Shown here piece after piece: positions 53,981 to 64,000 of a stretch of 64,000 nt of DNA (positions within the stretch are counted from its first letter, which is position 1; each line of letters starts with the position of its first letter). Made by a program: the position numbers and the translations under genes. Where the stretch lies: assembly GCF_000016185.1 (NCBI RefSeq), contig NC_011420.2, positions 2,829,001-2,893,000 on the forward strand, in the 5' to 3' direction. The notes under the pieces were generated by a model, which worked only from the letters and a program-made list of their open reading frames with translations, had not been told where the DNA came from and searched no databases. The stretch is from Rhodospirillum centenum SW (GTDB taxonomy: Bacteria; Pseudomonadota; Alphaproteobacteria; Azospirillales; Azospirillaceae).

Positions 53981-54592
53981 ATGGTCGCTCTCTCGAACGA
54001 GCCGGTCGTGCTGGCGTCCGGCAGCACCACGCGGCGCCGCCTGCTGGAGTCGGCGGGGCTGGCGGTGATCGTCGATCCGCCGACGGTGGACGAGGACGCG
54101 GTGAAGCGGTCCTGCCGCGCCGGCGGCCTGCCGCCGCAGGCGGTGGCCGAGGCCCTGGCCGAGCTGAAGGCCGCCCGTGTGGCGGCCCGCCATCCCGACC
54201 GCCCCGTCATCGGCGCCGACCAGATGCTGGAATGCGACGGTGTCTGGTTCGACAAGCCGGCCGATGCCGCCGCGGCACGGGCACAGCTTCTGGCCCTGGC
54301 CGGGCGGCGCCACCGGCTGATCTCCTGCGCCGTGGTCTTCCAGGGCGGACAGCGGGTCTGGCACACGCTGGACGAGGCGGTGCTGACCATGCGCCCGCTG
54401 GAGCCGGCGTTCCTTGACCGCTATCTCGCGGCGGCCGGGCCTTCCGTGCTGTCCTCCGTCGGCGGCTACCAGCTCGAAGGGCCGGGTGCCCAGCTCTTCA
54501 CCGCCGTGACCGGCGACTTCTTCACCGTGCTGGGGCTGCCGCTGCTGCCGCTGCTGGGCTTCCTGCGCACCCGCGGAGTGCTGCCATCGTGA
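53981..54592 (+). CDS. maf: Maf-family nucleotide pyrophosphatase
   Basis: A 203-residue Maf/Ham1-type nucleoside triphosphate pyrophosphatase that removes non-canonical or modified nucleotides. VVLASGSTTRRRLLESAGL is the signature, with GADQMLECDGVWFDKP carrying the catalytic Asp and VGGYQLEGPGAQLF the end block. A GTG at 53957 is an alternative start; the ATG has GGAAG upstream. Its stop overlaps the aroE start (GTGA). Confidence 0.85.
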   Translation: MVALSNEPVVLASGSTTRRRLLESAGLAVIVDPPTVDEDAVKRSCRAGGLPPQAVAEALAELKAARVAARHPDRPVIGADQMLECDGVWFDKPADAAAARAQLLALAGRRHRLISCAVVFQGGQRVWHTLDEAVLTMRPLEPAFLDRYLAAAGPSVLSSVGGYQLEGPGAQLFTAVTGDFFTVLGLPLLPLLGFLRTRGVLPS

Positions 54593-55437
54593 TCCTGTCC
54601 GGCAAATCCAGGATCGCGGGCGTCATGGGCTGGCCGGTCGGGCACAGCCGCAGCCCGCGCCTGCACGGCTTCTGGCTGCAGCAGTACGGCATCGACGGCG
54701 CCTATGTGCCGCTGCCGGTGCCGCCCGACCGGATCGAGCCGGCCATCCGCGCCCTGCCGGCGCTGGGGCTGGCCGGCTGCAACGTCACCGTCCCGCACAA
54801 GGAGGCGGCGTTCCGGCTGGTGGACCTGCTGGACCCGGCGGCGAAGCGGATCGGCGCGGTCAACACCATCGTCGTCCGGCCCGACGGCAGCCTGGAGGGG
54901 CGCAACACCGACGCCTTCGGCTTCCGGGAGAATCTGCGCGACGGCGCCCCCGCCTGGGACCCGGCGGCCGGGCCGGCCGTCGTGGTCGGCGCCGGCGGGG
55001 CGGCCCGCGCCGTGGCGGTGGCGCTGCTGGACAGCGGCGTGCCGGAACTGCGTCTGGTCAACCGCACCCGTGCCCGGGCGGAGGAGCTTGCGGCCGACCT
55101 CGGCCCCGGCGTGCCGGTCCGGGTGATCCCGTGGGAATGGCGCGCCTCGGCCCTGGCCGATGCGGGGCTGCTGGTGAACACGACGACCCAGGGCATGGCC
55201 GGGCAGGCCGGGCTGGACCTGCCGCTGGCGGGGCTGCCCCCGGCCACCGTGGTGACGGACATCGTCTACACCCCGCTGCTGACCCCGCTGCTGAAGGAGG
55301 CGAAGGCCCGCGGCAACCCGGTGGTGGACGGGCTGGGCATGCTGCTGCACCAGGCGCGGCCCGGCTTCCAGGCCTGGTTCGGGCTGGCGCCGAAGGTGAC
55401 GCCGGAGTTGCGCCGCTTCGTGCTGGAGGGGTTGTGA
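54589..55437 (+). CDS. aroE: Shikimate dehydrogenase
   Basis: A 282-residue NADPH-dependent enzyme reducing 3-dehydroshikimate in aromatic amino acid synthesis. [19 protein letters not shown] binds substrate, [12 protein letters not shown] contains the catalytic Lys, GAVNTIV and GRNTDAFGF follow, and [16 protein letters not shown] with [12 protein letters not shown] forms the NADP site. The GTG start overlaps the maf stop by four bases, so the two are translationally coupled. Confidence 0.94.
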   Translation: MILSGKSRIAGVMGWPVGHSRSPRLHGFWLQQYGIDGAYVPLPVPPDRIEPAIRALPALGLAGCNVTVPHKEAAFRLVDLLDPAAKRIGAVNTIVVRPDGSLEGRNTDAFGFRENLRDGAPAWDPAAGPAVVVGAGGAARAVAVALLDSGVPELRLVNRTRARAEELAADLGPGVPVRVIPWEWRASALADAGLLVNTTTQGMAGQAGLDLPLAGLPPATVVTDIVYTPLLTPLLKEAKARGNPVVDGLGMLLHQARPGFQAWFGLAPKVTPELRRFVLEGL

Positions 55438-55489
55438 GCGGGTCTCCCGCCGGCCGGCCGGTGCTCCGCTCCCGGGCCGGGGGGCGGCG

Positions 55490-56164
55490 ATGATCGTGCT
55501 GGGGCTCACCGGCTCCATCGGCATGGGCAAGTCCACCGCGGCGGCGATGCTGCGCCGGCTGGGCTGTCCGGTGCATGACAGCGACGCCGCCGTCCATCGC
55601 CTCTATGCCCGCGGCGGGGCCGCGGTGCCGGTGGTGGCGGCGCTGTTCCCCGACGCGGTGCGCAACGGCGCCGTGGACCGTGCCGCCCTGTCGGCCCATG
55701 TCGTCGGCCGGCCCGAGGCGCTGCGCCGGCTGGAGGCGGCGGTGCATCCGCTGGTGCGGGCCGACGCCGACCGCTTCCTGCGCCGCGCCGCCCGCCGGAA
55801 GGCAAGGGTGGCGGTGCTGGACATCCCGCTGCTGTTCGAGAGCCGCGGCGAGGGGCGGGTGGACCGGATCGCCGTCGTCTCCGCCCCGGCATCCGTGCAG
55901 CGCGCCCGCGTGCTGGCCCGGCCGGGCATGACCCCGGCGAAGCTGGCCGCCATCCTGGCGCTTCAGATGCCCGACCGGGAGAAGCGGCGCCGGGCCGATT
56001 TCGTGGTGCCCACCGGCCTGGGCAGACGCCATACCTTGATCGCGCTGACCCGGATCGTCAGAGTGCTGGGGATGGAGCGGGGCCGGATCTGGCCGCCGCG
56101 GGGCTACCGGCCGCCGGCCCCGTCCAGGGGCGTGCGGCCGCCCAGGACACCGGGACGGACCTGA
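55490..56164 (+). CDS. coaE: Dephospho-CoA kinase
   Basis: A 224-residue kinase for the last step of coenzyme A synthesis. The P-loop is [12 protein letters not shown], followed by [25 protein letters not shown] and [15 protein letters not shown]. The C-terminal 25 residues form a Pro/Arg-rich extension. The stop TGA shares two bases with the dnaQ ATG (TGATG), so the frames touch. Confidence 0.93.
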   Translation: MIVLGLTGSIGMGKSTAAAMLRRLGCPVHDSDAAVHRLYARGGAAVPVVAALFPDAVRNGAVDRAALSAHVVGRPEALRRLEAAVHPLVRADADRFLRRAARRKARVAVLDIPLLFESRGEGRVDRIAVVSAPASVQRARVLARPGMTPAKLAAILALQMPDREKRRRADFVVPTGLGRRHTLIALTRIVRVLGMERGRIWPPRGYRPPAPSRGVRPPRTPGRT

Positions 56165-56847
56165 TGCGCGAGATCGTGCTGGATACGGAAACCACCGGCA
56201 TCGACGCCCTGAACGGCGACCGGGTGGTGGAGATCGGCTGCGTCGAGCTGATGAACCATGTCGCCACCGGCCGCACCTACCACCAGTACATCAACCCCGA
56301 ACGCGACATGCCGATCGAGGCGTTCAACGTCCACGGCCTGTCCACGGAGTTCCTGTCCGGCCAGCCCACCTTCGCCGAGATCGTCGGCCCGTTCCTGGAC
56401 TTCATCCAGGACAGCCCGCTGGTCATCCACAACGCCACCTTCGACGTGGGCTTCCTGAACGCGGAGCTGACCCGGCTGGGCATGCGGACCCTGCCCGCGG
56501 CCCGCGCCATCGACACGGTCGTGCTGGCCCGGCGCCGCTTCCCCGGCGCGCCCGCCAGCCTGGACGCGCTCTGCCGCCGGTTCGAGATCGACAATTCGGC
56601 CCGCAGCTACCACGGCGCGCTGCTGGACGCCCAGCTTCTGGCGGAGGTCTATCTGGAGCTGCTGGGCGGCCGCCAGCCCGACTTGGTGCTGGCCCCCACC
56701 GGCGCCCAGGCCGCGGCCTCCTTCCGCACCGACCGCCCCCGCCGCGAACCGCGGCCGCACGCCCCCCTGCCGGAGGAGCTGGAGGCGCATGAGGCCTTCC
56801 TGAAGGGCTTCAAGACCCCGCCCCTGTGGCAGACGCGGTCGTCGTAG
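56164..56847 (+). CDS. dnaQ: DNA polymerase III epsilon subunit (proofreading exonuclease)
   Basis: A 227-residue 3'-5' exonuclease. ExoI is REIVLDTETTGID, ExoII is VIHNATFDVGFLNAEL, and ExoIII-epsilon is YHGALLDAQLLAEVYLEL with the catalytic His and Asp. The C-terminal 45 residues are a charged linker that should contact the polymerase core. It completes the maf-aroE-coaE-dnaQ operon. The secB gene that often follows in alphaproteobacteria is not here. Confidence 0.94.
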   Translation: MREIVLDTETTGIDALNGDRVVEIGCVELMNHVATGRTYHQYINPERDMPIEAFNVHGLSTEFLSGQPTFAEIVGPFLDFIQDSPLVIHNATFDVGFLNAELTRLGMRTLPAARAIDTVVLARRRFPGAPASLDALCRRFEIDNSARSYHGALLDAQLLAEVYLELLGGRQPDLVLAPTGAQAAASFRTDRPRREPRPHAPLPEELEAHEAFLKGFKTPPLWQTRSS

Positions 56848-56886
56848 GTCGCCCGCGCGGGCGGTGCCCGCGGGGCGATGGCACCA

Positions 56887-57861
56887 TCAGGGCAGCAGCA
56901 CCGTGGAGCCGGTGGTGCGGCGGGCCTCCAGGGCGCGGTGCGCTTCCGCCGCGTCGCGCAGGGGGAAGGTCTGGCGCACCTCCACCTTCACCGTGCCGTC
57001 CTTGACCACGGCGAACAGGTCGGCGGCCGTCTCCTCCAGCTCCGCGCGGGTGGCGACATAGTGGAACAGCGACGGCCGGGTCAGGAACAGCGCGCCCTTG
57101 GCCGCCAGCAGCCCGGTATCGAGCGGCGCCAGCTTGCCCGAGGACTGGCCGAAGCTGACCAGCATGCCCAGCCGGCGCAGGCAGTCCATGCTCTTGAGGA
57201 AAGTGTCGGCGCCGACGCTGTCATAGACCACGTCCACCCCCCTGCCCCCGGTGATCTCCTTCACCCGGGCGACGAAATCCTCCCGCGTGTAGTTGATCGC
57301 GTGATGGCAGCCGTGCGCCCGCGCAAGCTCGGCCTTCTCCTCCGATCCGACGGTGCCGATCACGGTGGCGCCCAGCGCGTTGGCCCACTGGCAGACGATC
57401 AGCCCGACCCCGCCGGCGGCGGCATGGATCAGGATGCTGTCGCCCGGATTCACCCGGTAGGTCCGGCGCAGCAGGTACTGCGCCGTCATGCCCTGGAGCA
57501 GCATGGCGGCGGCGGTGCGGTCGTCCAGCCAGTCCGGCAGGGCGACCAGCCCCTGGGCCGGGATCAGGCGCGCTTCGGCATAGGCGCCGATCGGCCCGGA
57601 GCAGTAGCCGACGCGGTCGCCCGGCGCGAAGCCGGTCACGCCCTCGCCCACCGCCTCGACCACGCCCGCGGCCTCCATCCCCGGCACGAAGGGCAGCGGC
57701 TGCGGGTAGAGGCCGCTGCGGTGGTAGGTGTCGATGAAGTTCAGCCCCACGGCCGTGTGGCGCAGGCGTACCTCGCCGGGGCCGGGGTCGCCCACCGCCA
57801 CCTCTTCCCAGCGCAGCACGTCGGGGCCGCCCGTCTCGTGGATACGGATCGCGTGGACCAT
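56887..57861 (-). CDS. qor: NADPH:quinone oxidoreductase (zeta-crystallin type)
   Basis: A 324-residue zinc-free medium-chain reductase. ETGGPDVLRWEEVAVGDPGPGEV, GLNFIDTYHRSGLYP and VPGMEAAGVVEAVGEGV are typical of Qor, and IHAAAGGVGLIVCQWANALGA is the NADPH fold. No zinc-ligand Cys set is present. It would reduce quinones by one electron. It is convergent with dnaQ and probably transcribed after the dienelactone hydrolase gene. Confidence 0.87.
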   Translation of the reverse strand: MVHAIRIHETGGPDVLRWEEVAVGDPGPGEVRLRHTAVGLNFIDTYHRSGLYPQPLPFVPGMEAAGVVEAVGEGVTGFAPGDRVGYCSGPIGAYAEARLIPAQGLVALPDWLDDRTAAAMLLQGMTAQYLLRRTYRVNPGDSILIHAAAGGVGLIVCQWANALGATVIGTVGSEEKAELARAHGCHHAINYTREDFVARVKEITGGRGVDVVYDSVGADTFLKSMDCLRRLGMLVSFGQSSGKLAPLDTGLLAAKGALFLTRPSLFHYVATRAELEETAADLFAVVKDGTVKVEVRQTFPLRDAAEAHRALEARRTTGSTVLLP

Positions 57862-57913
57862 GTTCCGCCGTCCTTCGGCTGTGGTTGCGGCGCCCCGATG
57901 GCGCCGCCGGCCA

Positions 57914-58609
57914 TCAGAACAGATGTTCGCGGAAGAAGGCCAGCGTCCGTTCCTCCGCCGCCTGTGCCGCGTCGGGGTCCCAGTGCTGGCCCTCGGTCCG
58001 GGCGAAGGCGTGCTGCTGGTCCGGATAGTCGTAGATGGCGACCAGACTGTTGCCGCCCAGGGTGTCCTTGATCTGCGCCTGCGCCTCGGGCGGGACGAAG
58101 CTGTCCTTGCCGGCGATGTGCATCAGCAGGGGCCGGGTGATGGCGGCGCATTCATCCAGGTGGCGGTCGATGCCGACGCCGTAATAGGCGACCGTGGCGT
58201 CGCTGTCCGAGCGCGTCGCCATCAGATAGGCCAGCTTGCCGCCCAGGCAGAAGCCGACGGCGCCGACCTTGCCGGTCACGCCCGGATGATCGCGCAGAAG
58301 CTCCATCGTGGCGATCAGGTCATCCACCCCCTTCACCTCGTTGAAGCCCTGATAGAGCTTGAACGCCTTCTGCCATTCCGCCTCGGTCCGGTCGGTGAGC
58401 TGGACGCCCGGCTCCTGCCGCCAGAACAGGTCGGGGCAGAGGGCGAAATAGCCCTGCCCGGCCAGGAAGTCGCAGTAGTCCCGGATCTGTTCGTTCACGC
58501 CGAAGATCTCCTGGATCACCACGATGCCCGGTCCCTGGCCCGACGGCGGTTCGGCCAGATAGCCGGTGAAGCTGCCCCCGTCGGTCGCCTGGATCGTGAC
58601 GTCGGTCAT
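57914..58609 (-). CDS. Dienelactone hydrolase family protein
   Basis: A 231-residue alpha/beta hydrolase with a Cys nucleophile in VGAVGFCLGGKLAYL, an Asp in HIAGKDSFVPP and a His in PDQQHAFAR, the triad of carboxymethylenebutenolidases. The oxyanion region is VVIQEIFGVNEQIRDYCDFL. The dienelactone substrate is not certain; many homologues act on other lactones or esters. Same strand as qor, 52 bp upstream of it. Confidence 0.83.
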   Translation of the reverse strand: MTDVTIQATDGGSFTGYLAEPPSGQGPGIVVIQEIFGVNEQIRDYCDFLAGQGYFALCPDLFWRQEPGVQLTDRTEAEWQKAFKLYQGFNEVKGVDDLIATMELLRDHPGVTGKVGAVGFCLGGKLAYLMATRSDSDATVAYYGVGIDRHLDECAAITRPLLMHIAGKDSFVPPEAQAQIKDTLGGNSLVAIYDYPDQQHAFARTEGQHWDPDAAQAAEERTLAFFREHLF

Positions 58610-58727
58610 GCGCGCCCCCTTGCTCGGTATGTGGGATCGGTTCCGGTCCGGCCGGAACGGTCCCGCCCGCTGGCGTGCGGGCCGGGACGAAAAGCCGCGG
58701 GAATGCTATACGCGGGTCCCCGCCTTG

Positions 58728-60794
58728 TCACGGTGCGGGCGGCGGGGTAACCCGATCTTCACGCAGAAGTGCGGCCAGGGCCGCCGGGTCCGTCACCGGC
58801 AGCGAACAGGCCATGGCGCGGCAGACATAGGCGGCCGCCCTGCCCCCGACCATGCCCTTGCCCGCCGCGGGATGTCCGTCCGGCAGGGCCGTCCCCGGCG
58901 TGACCGGGGTCAGCACCAGGGTCGGCAGGCCGGCGCCGTGGACCGCCCGCAGCAGCGCGCCCGTGTCCGCCGCCGCCGGGTCGCCGGCCACCACCACCTG
59001 CACCGCCCGGTGCAGCAGCTCGACATTGTTGAGGAAGGTCGCCAGCGGGAAGAAGTTGCGGCCCGGCTCGCCGCCGAAGGCGGTGACCAGGGCATCGGCG
59101 CGGCGACGCCAGCCCTCTTCCCCCGTGATGAGCCAGAGCCGCGCCAGCACCCCCAGCATGGTGCCGTTGCCCGAGGGCACGGCGTTGTCCTGGGCGTTGC
59201 GCGGCCGCACGATCAGATCCGTGGCATCGGCCGCGGTCAGGAAGTAGCCGCCGGACTCCGTGTCCCAGAACTGCGCGTCGGCCACCGCGGCCCAGCGCCG
59301 GGCCTGCTCCACGCAGGTGCCGTCGCCGGTGACCTCGAACAGGGCCAGGGCGGCGCGGGCCATGGCGGCCTGATCGTCCAGCGTGCCGCGGTGGCGCAGC
59401 GTGCCGGCCCGCCAGGAGTGCCAGAGGCGGCCGTCCGCATCCTGCATGTGGGTCCGCACGAAGTCGTAGGCACGGCGGGCGGCGGCGATCCAGTCCGGTT
59501 CGTCGAACACGGCGCCGGCGCGCGCCAGCGCCGCGATCATCAGCCCGTTCCAGTCGGCCAGCACCTTGTCGTCCCAGCCGGGGCGGACGCGGGCGCCGCG
59601 CGCCTGGAACAGCACGGCGCGCATCTCCGCCAGCGCCCCCTCCTCCGCCGGCGTGCCGGGCTCCGGCCGCTTCAGCCGGTTCAGGATGGTGGTGCCTTCC
59701 CAGTTGCCGCGCTCGGTCACGTCGTAGGCACGGGCGAAGGTCTCGGCGCGGTCGCCCAGCAGCCGGTCCACCTCCGCCCAGGTCCAGACGTAGAAGCGGC
59801 CCTCCTCCCCCTCGCTGTCGGCATCCAGGGTGGCGGCGAAGCCGCCGCCCACGGGCCGGCCGGGTTCGGAGACCATCTCCCGCAGCACCCAGCCGACCGT
59901 CTCCCGCACCCGCGCCTCGAACAGCGGGTCGCGCGTGTCCTGCCAGACGGTGGTCAGCAGGTCGATGAGCTGGGCGTTGTCGTAGAGCATCTTCTCGAAG
60001 TGCGGCACCAGCCATTCCTGGTCGGTGGAATAGCGGGCATAGCCGCCGCCGAGATGGTCGTAGATACCGCCCTGGCTCATCTGCGTCAGGGTGGTGACGA
60101 CGGCCGCGCGGCAGTCCTCCCGGCCAGTGCGCTTCCAGGCGCGCCAGAGCAGCTCGACGATGCCGGTCTGCGGGAACTTCGGGGCCGAACCGATGCCGCC
60201 ATGGACGGGATCGACCTCCTGCACCAGCCGCGCCGCCACCTCGTCCAGCAGATCGACGTCCACCCCCGCCCCCGGCCGGTTCTGCGCCAGCCGGTGCAGC
60301 GCGTCCTTCAGGGCGGTGGTGTTGCGCACCACCTTGTCCGGCTCCTGCCGGTAGGTGGTGCTGACGCCCAGCAGCACGTCGGGGAAGCCGGGGCGGCCCC
60401 AGCGGCGTTCCGGCGGAAAGTAGGTGCCGCCCCAGAACGGCTCCCCCTCGGGTGTCAGGAACATGGTGAGCGGCCAGCCGCCCTGCTGGCCCAGCAGGCC
60501 CAGCGCGGACTGGTAGATCTGGTCCACGTCCGGCCGCTCCTCCCGGTCCACCTTCACGTTGACGAACAGGTCGTTCATCATCGCGGCGATGGTCGGGTCC
60601 TCGAAGCTCTCATGCGCCATGACATGGCACCAGTGGCAGGCGGCATAGCCCACCGACAGCAGCACGGGCTTGCCCTCCGCCCGGGCGCGGGCGAAGGCCG
60701 CCGGTCCCCAGGGCATCCAGTGGACCGGGTTGTCCTTGTGCTGCAACAGATAGGGGCTCGTCTCCTGCCCCAGCAGGTTCGCGGGGTCCGCCAT
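58728..60794 (-). CDS. DUF255 thioredoxin-domain protein (YyaL/SSP411-like)
   Basis: A 688-residue protein. Residues 1-165 form a thioredoxin-like DUF255 domain ([22 protein letters not shown] redox pair in [32 protein letters not shown]). The rest is an alpha/alpha toroid of the six-hairpin glycosidase type, with [11 protein letters not shown] and [17 protein letters not shown]-type blocks. The biochemical role is not established. The start at 60794 follows GAGGGACG. It stands alone on the minus strand. Confidence 0.87.
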   Translation of the reverse strand: MADPANLLGQETSPYLLQHKDNPVHWMPWGPAAFARARAEGKPVLLSVGYAACHWCHVMAHESFEDPTIAAMMNDLFVNVKVDREERPDVDQIYQSALGLLGQQGGWPLTMFLTPEGEPFWGGTYFPPERRWGRPGFPDVLLGVSTTYRQEPDKVVRNTTALKDALHRLAQNRPGAGVDVDLLDEVAARLVQEVDPVHGGIGSAPKFPQTGIVELLWRAWKRTGREDCRAAVVTTLTQMSQGGIYDHLGGGYARYSTDQEWLVPHFEKMLYDNAQLIDLLTTVWQDTRDPLFEARVRETVGWVLREMVSEPGRPVGGGFAATLDADSEGEEGRFYVWTWAEVDRLLGDRAETFARAYDVTERGNWEGTTILNRLKRPEPGTPAEEGALAEMRAVLFQARGARVRPGWDDKVLADWNGLMIAALARAGAVFDEPDWIAAARRAYDFVRTHMQDADGRLWHSWRAGTLRHRGTLDDQAAMARAALALFEVTGDGTCVEQARRWAAVADAQFWDTESGGYFLTAADATDLIVRPRNAQDNAVPSGNGTMLGVLARLWLITGEEGWRRRADALVTAFGGEPGRNFFPLATFLNNVELLHRAVQVVVAGDPAAADTGALLRAVHGAGLPTLVLTPVTPGTALPDGHPAAGKGMVGGRAAAYVCRAMACSLPVTDPAALAALLREDRVTPPPAP

Positions 60795-61016
60795 GTCTCT
60801 CGTCCCTCTGTTCGGCATCCGGTTACCGGACCGGCCACCGTTTCCCGGCGGCGCCTTTGCCTGCAGGATAGCGTCGTGTAGACTGGCATGCGCCGGAAAA
60901 ATGGCCCTGATTCAATTACGGTTTTCGCTTTCGCCCGATACCCGGCCCGCCCGCCGCGGATGCCGGGCAGAGGGACGCCGGACAGGGCGGTCCGCCGGAA
61001 CGGAGGGGAACAGCGC

Positions 61017-61277
61017 ATGAAGATTTCCGTCGATATCGACTGCACCCCCGAGGAGGCCCGCGCCTTCCTGGGGCTGCCGGACGTGAAGCCCATGCAGGAT
61101 GCCCTGATGCACCAGCTTCAGGAGCGGATCAGCGCCAACATCGCGGCCATGGACCCGGAGGTCATGCTGAAGACCTGGCTTCCGGTCGGGCTCCAGAACC
61201 TGGAGCAGATGCAGAAATTCATGTGGAACCAGATGGCCTCCGCCATGGGCGGAAGCGGCAAGGATCAGAAGAAGTGA
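61017..61277 (+). CDS. Small DUF6489-like protein, 86 aa
   Basis: MKISVDIDCTPEEARAFLGL, VKPMQDALMHQLQERI and PVGLQNLEQMQKFMWNQMAS give a helical protein resembling a small alphaproteobacterial family (DUF6489). Function unknown. GGAGGGGA lies about eight bases before the ATG. Its stop overlaps the GTG start of the ferredoxin-like gene, so the two are coupled. Confidence 0.7.
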   Translation: MKISVDIDCTPEEARAFLGLPDVKPMQDALMHQLQERISANIAAMDPEVMLKTWLPVGLQNLEQMQKFMWNQMASAMGGSGKDQKK

Positions 61278-61672
61278 ACGACCAGGATAGCCAGGACCCG
61301 GCCCCCTACTACCGGGCCCATGTCTTCTGCTGCACCAACGAGAGGCCGGAGGGCCACCCGCGCGGGAGCTGCAAGCGCCGCGGCGCCGAACCGCTGCGCG
61401 ACTACATGAAGAAGCGGGCCACGGCCCTGGGCCTGCGCGGCATCCGGGTCAACGCCGCCGGCTGCCTGGACCGCTGCGAACTGGGTCCGGTCATGGTGGT
61501 CTATCCGGAGGGGGTCTGGTACGGCTTCTCGTCGGAGGCCGACATCGACGAGATCCTGGAAACGCATCTGGTCCGGGGCGGCCGGGTCGAGCGGCTGATG
61601 CTGCGCCCGGAAGACCGGAAGCCGGAGGATGTGGCCGCCCGGCTGGCGGCGGAACAGGCCGCGGCGGAATAG
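61274..61672 (+). CDS. Thioredoxin-like [2Fe-2S] ferredoxin
   Basis: A 132-residue protein. The four cluster cysteines are expected in HVFCCTNERP, RGSCKRRG and AAGCLDRCELGP; GVWYGFSSEADIDEIL follows. This is the (2Fe-2S) ferredoxin fold with thioredoxin-like topology, as in the small ferredoxins related to NuoE. Its partner is unknown. The start is the GTG overlapping the previous stop (GTGA). It lies 40 bp upstream of parS. Confidence 0.8.
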   Translation: MNDQDSQDPAPYYRAHVFCCTNERPEGHPRGSCKRRGAEPLRDYMKKRATALGLRGIRVNAAGCLDRCELGPVMVVYPEGVWYGFSSEADIDEILETHLVRGGRVERLMLRPEDRKPEDVAARLAAEQAAAE

Positions 61673-61712
61673 AGCCTGTGTGACGGCCCGCCCCTGTGGC
61701 GCGAGCCCCCCG

Positions 61713-61728
61713 TGTTTCACGTGAAACA
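61713..61728. promoter_or_regulatory. parS: parS centromere site
   Basis: TGTTTCACGTGAAACA is a perfect 16-bp palindrome identical to the widespread ParB-binding parS consensus. It lies about 8.7 kb from the origin gap and six bases upstream of the mnmE start. ParB would load here for chromosome segregation. Confidence 0.92.
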
Positions 61729-61734
61729 TCGACG

Positions 61735-63054
61735 ATGACGACGGATACCATCTTCGCCCCCGCCACGGCCCCCGGCCGCGGCGGGGTGCAGGTCGTGCGC
61801 CTGTCCGGGCCGCTGGCCGGTCCGGCCCTGGTCCGGCTGTCGGGCCGGCTGCCGCCGCCGCGGCAGGCCACGCTCGCCTCTCTGCACGACCCCGCCGGCG
61901 GGGAGGTCTTCGACCGCGCCCTGCTGCTCTGGTTCCCCGCCCCGGCCAGCTTCACCGGAGAGGACGTGGCGGAGCTGCACCTGCATGGCGGCCGTGCCGT
62001 GCTGGCCGCGGCGGCGGAGGCGCTGACCGCACTCGGCCTGCGCGTGGCGGAGCCGGGCGAGTTCAGCCGCCGCGCCTTCGAGCATGGCAAGCTGGATCTG
62101 ACGGAGGCGGAGGCCATCGCCGATCTGGTGGCGGCGGAGACGGCGGCCCAGCGCCGACAGGCCCTGCGCCAGATGGACGGCGCCCTGGGCCGGCTCTACG
62201 AGGACTGGCGGCACCGGCTGGTGCGGGCGCTGGCGCATCTGGAGGCGGAGATCGACTTCCCCGAGGAGGACCTGCCCGGCGGGCTGACGGACTCCGTGCG
62301 CCCCGTGGTGCGGGACCTGCTGGCGGAGATCGCGGCGCATCTGGCCGACGGGCACCGCGGGGAGCGGCTGCGCGACGGCATCGCCATCGCCATCCTGGGC
62401 GCACCGAACGCCGGCAAGTCCAGCCTGCTGAACGCCATCGCCCGGCGCGATGTCGCCATCGTCAGCGCCCAGGCCGGCACCACCCGCGACGTGATCGAGG
62501 TGGCGCTCGACCTCGGCGGCTATCCCGTCACCCTGGCGGACACGGCCGGCCTGCGCGAGACCCTGGACGCGGTGGAGAGCGAGGGCATCCGCCGCGCCCT
62601 GGACCGGGCGGCGCGGGCCGACCTGACGCTGCTGGTGTTCGACGCCACCCTTCCCCCCGATCCGGCGACGCTGGCCCTGGCCGGAGAAGATGCGCTGGTC
62701 GTGCTGAACAAGGCCGATCTGGCCGGGGAGCTGCCGTCGGAGGTGGCGGGCCGGCCGGCGCTGGCCGTCTCCGCCGCCACGGGCCAGGGGCTGGCGGCAC
62801 TGCTGGCGACCCTGACCGCGGCGGTGGAGATGCGCTACGCCCCCGCCGCCGCCCCGTCGCTCACCCGCGCCCGGCACCGGGCGGCGCTGGAGGCGTGCGG
62901 CGCCTCCCTCGCCCGCGCGCTGGAGGCGCCGCTGCCCGAACTGGCGGCGGAGGATGTCCGCCTTGCCGCCCGCGCGCTGGGCCGGATCACCGGCCGGGTG
63001 GATGTGGAGGACCTGCTGGACGTGATCTTCCGCGATTTCTGCATCGGCAAGTGA
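61735..63054 (+). CDS. mnmE: tRNA modification GTPase MnmE
   Basis: A 439-residue GTPase that, with MnmG, modifies wobble uridine-34 of certain tRNAs. The N-terminal tetrahydrofolate-binding domain ([34 protein letters not shown]) is followed by a helical domain. The G domain has Walker [13 protein letters not shown] (near 222), a DTAG motif in [10 protein letters not shown] and VLNKADLAG. The C-terminus is the characteristic Cys-Ile-Gly-Lys. The start at 61735 is just after parS. It is followed by mnmG. Confidence 0.96.
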   Translation: MTTDTIFAPATAPGRGGVQVVRLSGPLAGPALVRLSGRLPPPRQATLASLHDPAGGEVFDRALLLWFPAPASFTGEDVAELHLHGGRAVLAAAAEALTALGLRVAEPGEFSRRAFEHGKLDLTEAEAIADLVAAETAAQRRQALRQMDGALGRLYEDWRHRLVRALAHLEAEIDFPEEDLPGGLTDSVRPVVRDLLAEIAAHLADGHRGERLRDGIAIAILGAPNAGKSSLLNAIARRDVAIVSAQAGTTRDVIEVALDLGGYPVTLADTAGLRETLDAVESEGIRRALDRAARADLTLLVFDATLPPDPATLALAGEDALVVLNKADLAGELPSEVAGRPALAVSAATGQGLAALLATLTAAVEMRYAPAAAPSLTRARHRAALEACGASLARALEAPLPELAAEDVRLAARALGRITGRVDVEDLLDVIFRDFCIGK

Positions 63055-63109
63055 GATCCGCCGCGGGAGCGGCTGGACTCCGCCCCGCCCCGCCCATACA
63101 TTCCGCGCC

Positions 63110-64000
<891 letters not shown>

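Noticed and set aside
58566-60881. A 771-codon plus-strand frame opposite the DUF255 gene
   Set aside because: No motif in it; the minus-strand DUF255 protein is clear.

Overview
The window is high-GC DNA that reads as an alphaproteobacterial chromosome, most likely from the Rhodospirillales and close to the Azospirillum/Rhodospirillum centenum group. This is inferred from gene order and protein character; no database search was run. Three arrangements support it. A PII gene closely resembling Azospirillum glnZ sits directly upstream of an aminotransferase (glnZ-aat). The block ubiH-glnZ-aat-ftsK-lolA-xth is of alphaproteobacterial type. At 52.6-53.1 kb, hemE, a DnaA-box-rich gap and an RP001-type gene lie side by side, which is the layout of the Caulobacter and Rickettsia origin region. 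A perfect parS palindrome lies at 61.7 kb, just before mnmE-mnmG.

Layout. 0-9.6 kb: the end of a receiver-domain protein, a thioesterase plus RlmD-type rRNA methyltransferase pair, an acetyltransferase with a repeat-encoded tail, an exported methyltransferase, a PIN/RHH toxin-antitoxin pair, an NrtR-like regulator, an exported oligopeptidase B, a broken growth-inhibitor gene and a ParDE-type pair. 9.6-14 kb: a 1165-residue multidomain flavo/Fe-S oxidoreductase and a class D beta-lactamase. 14.0-15.4 kb: a scar of broken genes (nucleotidyltransferase, HEPN, C39 peptidase exporter) around an AT-rich insert with a small membrane protein. 15.4-27.3 kb: housekeeping genes including a HAD phosphatase, a hydrolase with a 20-bp palindromic operator, a Pat-like acyl-CoA synthetase/acetyltransferase, ppa, a PfkB kinase, a bactofilin, nth and a penicillin-acylase homologue. 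27.5-34.4 kb: tryptophan degradation by the kynurenine route (kynU, kynB, kynA, an Lrp-type regulator), interrupted by an orphan binding protein and a DUF3800 gene. 34.5-47.5 kb: carbonic anhydrase, then the ubiH-glnZ-aat-ftsK-(IS)-lolA-...-xth block, with glnZ behind an NtrC site and a sigma-54 promoter. 48-52.6 kb: rho, hemJ, hemH, hemE. 52.6-53.1 kb: oriC. 53-57 kb: RP001/ppsR, maf, aroE, coaE, dnaQ. 57-64 kb: a quinone oxidoreductase, a dienelactone hydrolase, a DUF255 protein, a small ferredoxin pair, parS, mnmE and the 5' part of mnmG.

How it works together. Leftward from the origin run haem synthesis genes and then rho; rightward run shikimate, CoA and DNA-proofreading genes, then the parS/mnmEG module that usually precedes rsmG-parA-parB. 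The nitrogen-control block shows textbook regulatory DNA. The accessory content is small toxin-antitoxin loci, one intact ISAs1-family element with a 10-bp target duplication, and the 14-15.4 kb scar. I saw no tRNA or rRNA gene, prophage or CRISPR array. The most unusual stretch is the 14-15.4 kb scar, which may preserve part of a bacteriocin export cassette.
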